From assembly GCF_000002235.5 (NCBI RefSeq), contig NW_022145612.1, positions 15,616,809-15,680,808 on the forward strand: 64,000 nt of DNA. Direction: 5' to 3'. Source of the stretch: Strongylocentrotus purpuratus. Its lineage: Eukaryota; Echinodermata; Echinoidea; Camarodonta; Strongylocentrotidae. Numbering within the stretch: the stretch's first letter is position 1; each line of letters begins with the position of its first letter. A program made the position numbers and the translations under genes. Shown here piece after piece: positions 57,762 to 64,000 of the stretch. The notes under the pieces were generated by a model, which was not told where the DNA came from, did no database searches, and was given only the letters and a program-made list of their open reading frames with translations.

Positions 57762-58090
57762 TACTGCCAGTTGTTGGGTTGTAAAAATGGCTCTGGGAAA
57801 ATACTAGAGAAGTACTTTCCCTTGATTCCTAACAAGGAAAAACACCCAGAGTTGGCAATGGGGTGCGGTGATTGAAGTTGAAAAGATCTCTAAATACAGC
57901 AACAAACACAGCTGTCATGATGTGATTTGAAGTGACCATTTCATAGAGGAAGACTTAGAAGAGGACATGCATGCCAGACTTACAGGTGCGAAGCCGAGGA
58001 AGTTGTTGAAAACTTGTGTGGTACCATCAATTTTTCACCACAGACGTGCCGTTTCGACACGTGAAGCGATCGCGTCCGCCGCGTCATATT
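57762..58090 (+). pseudogene. Decayed THAP exon, copy 5
   Basis: TGTACTGCCAGTTGTTGGGT resembles the MVYCQVxGC opening. Later words match AELxGTRPRKLLK and VPSIFHHRRAVSTREA in a different frame. Several stops and frameshifts separate them (for example near 57874 and 57928). It is closest to copy 3 (Ala-Glu-Leu, RPRK...VPxIF ending). Confidence 0.65.
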
Positions 58091-58209
58091 CCTTGAAAGA
58101 TTTCTTTCAAATTTTGTATTTTGTTATAATCTATAACAAGCCTATAGATTTTGGTGATGCTGCCTCCAGTGTTCCCTCTTTTATACAGTACTCTTTTATA
58201 CACTGAGAA

Positions 58210-59440
58210 TTATCGATGCTTTATCATAACTTAATCACAATTATAACTAGATTTGTAATACTTGTTTGGAACAAGTATAGGTGGGCTGATCCAACAAAAA
58301 ATTGAGACAAAATAAAGGGTACATTTGAGTAGCTTTTTGTCTCAGCTACAACATACTCGAAGTTCAGCGTAAATGAAGCTAAAACGACGTAGATATTGCT
58401 CGCGAAAGACGGGAATGTAGAATCGAGTTTTGAGAAAAAATCATGTCCCATAGAGAATACACGCAAAATGTGAAAATTGACATGCCTCCTTTAATCACAA
58501 AAATACGCCATGATGCTTTTGTCAAAATTAACAATTGTTACGACTTCATTTGTAGAAAATTGTCTCAGCTAGAACATTTCAAAATTTAGAAGAAAATCAA
58601 TCACTATTTACAGAGATACAATCAATTTTCCATAAATATGCTGACGTCATAATATGCAAATTGAAATTTTGAGTTCGGAGGCCATTATAATGACGTCATG
58701 AGTTAATTGAAGGTCAAATGTGACATGAAACAATATCTCCGAATCATACTCTATCAAAATATGAAAACAAATTGGGGTCACCTTGCATCCTAAAGAGCTA
58801 CAATGGATTTTGTATAGGCATGTTTTTGCCCATATATGCTATGTATTACAAGAGCTCGCGCGCACCGAGATTTATGTTAAACGGTCGATCATTCCGTTAT
58901 TAATAGTCATAAAGAGACAAACATGGTATCAATTTGTTTGTAAATATGTGGAATATTATAAAAGAAAAAAAATGGCGATTCTATGTTATGTAATAGTTTT
59001 ACGCGCGAAAACGCGCGCGCATGGGCGTGTGCGCGATTTTTTATAAAATGCTTAGAATGGCCTAAAACGTATGCAAAATGATTTTGAGACGATTTTGAGC
59101 ATTTCAAAATTTTGCGCGCGCATTGACGCGCGGACGTACGCGCACGCGCGCATTATTTGAGCTGAAATTAACCGGACGGATATTGACCTTAATCATGATA
59201 AATATGAATGAGAATTACCTTTTGGTTATGAAGATATGATCATGAGTTGATTTTCGTAAAATTTTACAAAATGGCGCCTAGATGACGTCATCAGTCAAGT
59301 TCAAGGTTGAAAACATTTCTGTGCTTTGTTCATATGTCTTTACATATATGTGCTTAATTTCAAGGATTTTGATTGAGCCATTTTCGTGTTATCTTGTTCA
59401 CAAAAAAGTGGTTAGAAATAAGAAAAATATTTAATAATAA
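58210..59440. other. Non-coding DNA with alternating GC tracts
   Basis: GCGCGAAAACGCGCGCGCAT near 59003 and GACGCGCGGACGTACGCGCA near 59125 are alternating purine-pyrimidine DNA that could adopt a left-handed form. TGACGTCAT words repeat at 58640-58700 and 59283-59293. No exon is supported. Confidence 0.4.
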
Positions 59441-59449
59441 ATAAATAAA

Positions 59450-59910
59450 GGCAATTCTAACGAAATTATAAGGTGGTCTGTACGATATACAGCCCACCTG
59501 ATAAATAATTGACACATATTTGTAAAGCTTAGATCCTCTTCTTTCATTTGATGCAACTCATATGATGTATATTTCATGCATGAGTGATTAAAAAATATTT
59601 GAAGAGAGGGTACCAAAAAGTCATTTGGCAGGCATTATTTAAATTTCAAAGAGAAAATCACCTTTCTAGAAATTTCATTTTCTGCCGTTTCATGTGACAC
59701 CTCAATCAGGAAAAAATGAGCCAGGAATAACTTTATTGAATAAACAAATTCTTTTTTCACTGGCTGCCTGCCGTAGCAACAAACAAAGTTGACAAAAGAC
59801 TTGGTAACTCAGATTCGTTGACAATCAACCACGCATCAAGTCTTTTGTTTTCTTTGTGCATGGCTGATTGTCAGCGAAACGGAGTTAAGTCTTTTGTCAA
59901 CTCGGACAAT
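59450..59910 (-). repeat. Second copy of the hairpin-headed repeat (see 2830-3660)
   Basis: Blocks GAGAGGGTACCAAAAAG, CATGTGACACCTCAATCAGG and GTTGACAAAAGACTTGG are the reverse complement of the copy near 3 kb. The hairpin GACAATCAACCACGCATCAA ... GCATGGCTGATTGTCAGCG follows. Confidence 0.6.
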
Positions 59911-60239
59911 AGTCCGAGCCACTAGAGGCGATCTCAACGTCATCCTTTTGTTTCAGGGGAGAGGGGCTCTTTGTACCTCCTTCAAACATAAGGATGACAC
60001 TAAATCGCTGCCACTGCCGGGGGATACATTAGCATTGCACGGCAATACAGATTGCGATATTTTTAGCTATTATTGAAGTATTTGGCAAAAAGCGAATCTA
60101 ATAACTGTAGGTAATCCCTGGATCTCTCCTTCCAGTATAACTGATCAGGGGTGTGCAGGTGGACCACTATATGTACACCAATGTTTCCTCCTATGAGAAA
60201 GCTCATGGTCACAATAAAAAATTTAAAGGAATTAACTAA

Positions 60240-60891
60240 CCCTGTAAGTTGGGGCTCTGATCGGATCGGAAGATCGGAGCGACACCCTCGCACCTTTGAT
60301 CGGTATCGGATCGGAAGAGCGACAAAAAAAATCGGCCAATTTTTTTTTTTTTTTTTTTTTTTTATAATCCAAGTTGGCGGCCCGCATGTTTTGCCTCTGC
60401 TCTTAGACCAATATTATTAATTTCAAAGTCATGAAAAGGCACTAAATATCAACAAACATGGTCTACAACAACTCCAAATGACAAAATAATCCCAGCAATG
60501 AACTTTTTTGGAGCATTTGTTAGCCAAAAACTTGAAAATTTTCGTCATTAAAAAAAAAAAAAACCTACATTATAATCCAAGATGGCGGCCCGCATGTTTT
60601 GCCTCTGCTCTTAGACCAATATTATTAATTTCAAAGTCATGAAAAGGCACTAAATATCAACAATCATTGTCTACAACAACTCCAAATGACAAAATAATCC
60701 CAGCCACGAACTTTTTTTGAGCATTTGACAGCCAAAAACTTGAAAATTTTCGTCATAAAAAAAAAAAAAAAAAAAAAAAAAAATTGCCGATTTTTTTCCG
60801 ATCATTTTAATTGATCGGCGATCGGAAATTTTTCCCCGATCACCCCTGATCGGATCGATATCGGCGGCCGATCCGATGATCGTTTACAGGG
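60240..60891. mobile_element. 652 bp CCCTGTAA-ended element with internal duplication
   Basis: It starts CCCTGTAA and ends TTTACAGGG. Just inside, GATCGGATCGG recurs in inverted form. A 208 bp unit (AAGATGGCGGCCCGCATG ... ACTTGAAAATTTTCGTCA) is repeated at 60364 and 60572, each ending in a long A run. No coding frame. Confidence 0.65.
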
Positions 60892-61131
60892 TCTGGTCTT
60901 GCTGACGATACATACACGTAACCACAGTAGTTACTCTTTATTCTTCAAAACTGACATACAAAGAATGAGAAAGCTCACAAGTTATTATCCATCTTAACTA
61001 GAGCTCCATCATCTCATTAAATCATGGAGCAAAAATCACCAGAGCATGTACGACCTAGTTTAAATGTGACTTGATTTATTAACTTATTTTGTCTGTTTTT
61101 TGTTTACCCATGACTTGGAAAGACGAAAAAG

Positions 61132-62630
61132 ATGAGTGATGACGGAAAAGGAACAGAGAGCTCCCAGAACAATTCATCTAAAGAGGAAGATTCATCTCGG
61201 GATAGTGGCTCACAGGAAGATGACCAGCCACGACCGAAAAAGGTATTATTAAAACTAAAAGCCTATTGAGGCCAGACAAGATGTTAGTCCCAAAATTTGG
61301 AAGTAGAATTTAGGTCATCAACTTGTTATAACCTGGGACCCTTTTCACAAAGCCTTTTTTCAATGACAAATGACAATATTCAGTGTCAAATATGTTGATA
61401 ACCAATCAGAAGCCAGGATTTCAGTAGCTTATACAAAAACTGTCATTTGTCACTGATGACAAGTTTTGTAAAACGCCCCTCTGGTGTTGAGATCCTATAC
61501 GATCTGCATGTATGATTTGCATATAAATAAAAAATAAGGGACAATTTTTTATTTCTTGTACCCACCATCTCAACTCTTGGGAGTTGATAGCAAAATCACT
61601 TTCTAAAAAATTTACCAAAATCAAGAGGACTGAGATATTTCTTTGTAGTTCATTATTTCATGTGTCACACGCTGTAAGTGCACCTTATACTTTCAGATTC
61701 AAATTCCAGTTATTTATTGCACCTCTCTTGAAAATACATCATTTGAAGAATAACAATATAAGCAAAACATTGAAGATGAAATTATATGTATTAAAGAAAA
61801 AAATTGAAATTGTGTATTTGATGTCTGATAGCAAATGTTCCTTTGTATTTTTTCTCAATATTTCCAGCGATCTTTGAAGAGATGTGAAGAATGTGTAGCG
61901 TGCCAAAGGCAAAATGATTGTGGGAGGTGTGACTATTGCTTGGTAAGACTGAGAAATTAACTTTGTAAATAGTGAGTAATGTGCGATGCAATATTCATTT
62001 TACTTTGAAGGAGCCGTATATAGTCTTTGAGAAATCTTAAACTATATAGACTCCTAGTTTGTGGAACTGTTCCAATGAATTCATGTTGCAACACAAATAC
62101 TGTTTCTTCATTATTTTAACATAAAGGTTACCATACTGGTAAGCATAAAATGTCTCTTTTGGGAAGATTCCTAATGTACTTCTTATGTTCTGAAATTTTT
62201 AGAAAGAAAAACTGTTTTTATCACTCCCCACCCCACTCCTCTCCTATCCCAAACAAAGCACTTAGTTTGAAAGAGTACATCTTTGTTTTGGAATTGTGTA
62301 ATTGGTGTAGGTTATAGCCTTGCTATTGCGATATCTCAAGAATTACAAGAGATAGACTTTTGTTTTCATTGTGATATGGCAAATAATTCCATCCATTTCT
62401 TATTCATGTCGGAGGCATAAAAGGAGACACAGTCGCATTTGTCTTTTTGTAAAGGAACAGTTTAGTGGCTAATTAAAGGATAATACTAGTAACACTGTCG
62501 TGTTCACTATGAAGGAATCAGTGAACCTTTTATGATTTTATGATTTTTATTTCCACAGGACAAGCCACGTTTTGGAGGACAAAGTATACACCGTCAGAAA
62601 TGCCGCTATAAACAGTGTTTGCGAAATGGT
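61132..62630 (+). CDS. CXXC-domain gene, MBD1-like CXXC finger, 5' part
   Basis: Exons 61132-61242, 61868-61942 and 62559-62630 join in phase 0. The first encodes an acidic, Ser-rich start (MSDDGKGTESSQNNSS) ending PRPKK. The next two form one CXXC finger: RSLKRCEECVACQRQNDCGR, CDYCL, then DKPRFGGQSIHRQKC and RYKQCL. All eight zinc-binding cysteines are there, with the KFGG-type motif as RFGG. The intron inside the finger falls at the same residue and phase as in CXXC1, and the preceding exon is also 75 bp. From memory the sequence is closest to the third CXXC of vertebrate MBD1, which has DCGRCDFC and DKPKFGG. CXXC fingers bind unmethylated CpG. The gene must continue past the window; no MBD was seen upstream. 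An upstream out-of-frame ATG lies at 61110. Confidence 0.8.
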
Positions 62631-62811
62631 GTAAGTAAAATCACAGAGCTAAATCACAGATCCAGCCCATTATTTTTTCAAATTGTGATTTAAAGTCCAT
62701 CTTAAAGTGAAATTAAACAACATCGGTTAAATGACAGATTAAAGCTCTGTGATCGTTGTCAAAAACATTACTCTTTCAAAACTCTTTGTGCATTGGTTGT
62801 TCTGTTTTTGT

Positions 62812-63430
62812 CTCGCCTGCATAGCAAAAGCAAGACATAGGCGCCGCTTTTCCAGTGACTGCGGCGCCGTTGTCAACATTAAAAACTTGACCTAAGGTTA
62901 TGTTTTTTGAATTTTTAATTAAATTTTGAAAATATAAGTTCTTATTCAATGAAACTTATAACATAAGGGTTGTCAAGTATCACCAACCATGTGAAAACTT
63001 AGACTTTATTGTGGCATCAACATCAAGATTTTGAACTGCTAGCATAATTTCAAAGTGTTGGTTCAAATTCCATGAAACTTGTACCCAAGGATAATCAAGT
63101 ATCACAAATCATATGGCACTAATTCCAGGTCACAAATACAAGGTCAAAGGTCATTTTTAGGTCAGTAGACTTGGATTATGTTTTCACAACTTAATATGAG
63201 AATTAATAAATCATTTTGGGGGGGTATTTGTTTATATATCATTTCAGTTATCAATCTTGATTAAAATTATAGTAAATAATTATTCTGATGATTCTTAGTC
63301 AATATTCATTTCAAAATAATGATTATATTCAGAGAATTTCATTTTGAGGGGCTGCTTAGAGGCCACCCTGCCTATAAATAATGTCCCAACCTCATTTTCC
63401 ATTATATCAAATTACGTAATGCAGGCGAGA
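62812..63430. mobile_element. CTCGCCTGCAT-ended repeat in the CXXC-gene intron
   Basis: TCTCGCCTGCATAGC near the left edge and ATGCAGGCGAGAG at the right are inverted. The interior has CGCCGCTTTTCCAGTGACTG and repeated CAAGTATCACAAA-like words. No coding frame. Confidence 0.55.
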
Positions 63431-64000
63431 GCGTTTCCCTTGTTTATTTTTGATATTTCATGTAAGTATTTTCATCATGTTGTGTATGCATTTGATATTG
63501 TACTTTGTTTTTTTAAACATTTTTGCATGGAAGTTATGCAGGGTGTCCCTGGAAAAAAAAGGAAACCCAATTTTATCAGAAAAATTAATCAATGATCCAA
63601 ACATATTTTTAAAATAATGTACACATCATTAGAAAGATTGTTTTCTCTTCTCTAATATGATATCATTCGTGATTTATTTATCCTATTTTTAATATCACGA
63701 CAGAAAAGAGTTGGAAAAAAACTTTCCAATGACAATGTATGCTTAAACAAGAATATAATCTGGAATTATTGAGTAATTTACCAATATGGGTAGTGCTAAT
63801 TGTTATAATGTCATGGGTGATGCCAATTTTGATGGTATGAAAGTTATATATTGGAAATGTCCTCATGTCATCCATACTATTAGGAAGAAGTTTTGTAAAG
63901 TAAAATCTCAGTCCAATTCTACTATATTTATGACATGACATTAATTTTATTATTGCTTATTCAAATATGTGCAATATCCATACTGACCTATATGTCAGGA
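63431..64000. other. AT-rich intron DNA to window end
   Basis: No further exon of the CXXC gene was recognised. The AG near 63703 is followed by a frame that stops after about 20 codons without a donor. Confidence 0.4.

Overview
The window looks like nuclear DNA of an invertebrate deuterostome, most likely an echinoderm (sea urchin or a relative). The evidence is small exons with GT-AG introns, a tRNA-derived SINE with a TTATT-type tail, many DNA transposons and MITEs, THAP-domain gene copies, long G/C homopolymers, and a CXXC1 gene that is clearly animal. The species cannot be fixed from the sequence. All gene models were built by hand from splice signals and codon phase, without transcripts.

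Layout. 1-1000: a Merlin/ISXO2-like transposase reading frame that has lost catalytic residues. 1700-7300: repeats (SINE, TTAA MITE, hAT MITE, TA repeat). 7315-15642: one 8.3 kb DNA transposon with about 30 bp inverted ends, a 4 bp target duplication, arrays of a 12 bp motif near both ends, and a minus-strand multi-exon gene encoding a large DDE-like protein. 16.4-24.6 kb: a zinc-binding-like ORF, a perfect 56 bp palindrome, a hAT-type element carrying a tandem array, polypurine/polypyrimidine DNA, and a pair of 130 bp inverted copies.

24990-38312 (+): a complete 15-exon CXXC1/CFP1 gene with a 709-residue product (PHD finger, CXXC zinc finger, basic/coiled linkers, C-terminal cysteine-rich domain). 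All exon phases close without a break. Its introns hold a 688 bp non-autonomous relative of the 8.3 kb element, a decayed copy of exon 10, hairpins, nested MITEs and a 1.2 kb tandem-repeat element. Its 3' flank carries about five degenerate tandem copies of the end of the last exon.

41.6-46.3 kb: four THAP-domain first exons, one split by a 1.77 kb foldback element. 47.4 kb: a LINE 3' end. 48.6-54.07 kb: a TTAA MITE split by a 4.9 kb insertion that itself carries two THAP or THAP-like exons and a 595 bp near-perfect palindromic element with a 9 bp target duplication. 55.6 kb: an isolated cysteine-rich exon. 57-58 kb: a SAP-like ORF and a THAP pseudogene.

61132-62630 (+): the first three coding exons seen of a second CXXC-domain gene. 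Its CXXC finger is split by an intron at the same place and phase as in CXXC1, and it resembles the third CXXC finger of vertebrate MBD1. In human, CXXC1 and MBD1 are adjacent and in the same orientation, so this may be the invertebrate counterpart of that pair.

The most novel item is the 8.3 kb transposon and its 688 bp relative. They share end sequence, a 4 bp A/T target duplication and an internal CACGAACCG motif array. In the large element the motif is set out as inverted pairs exactly 50 bp apart.
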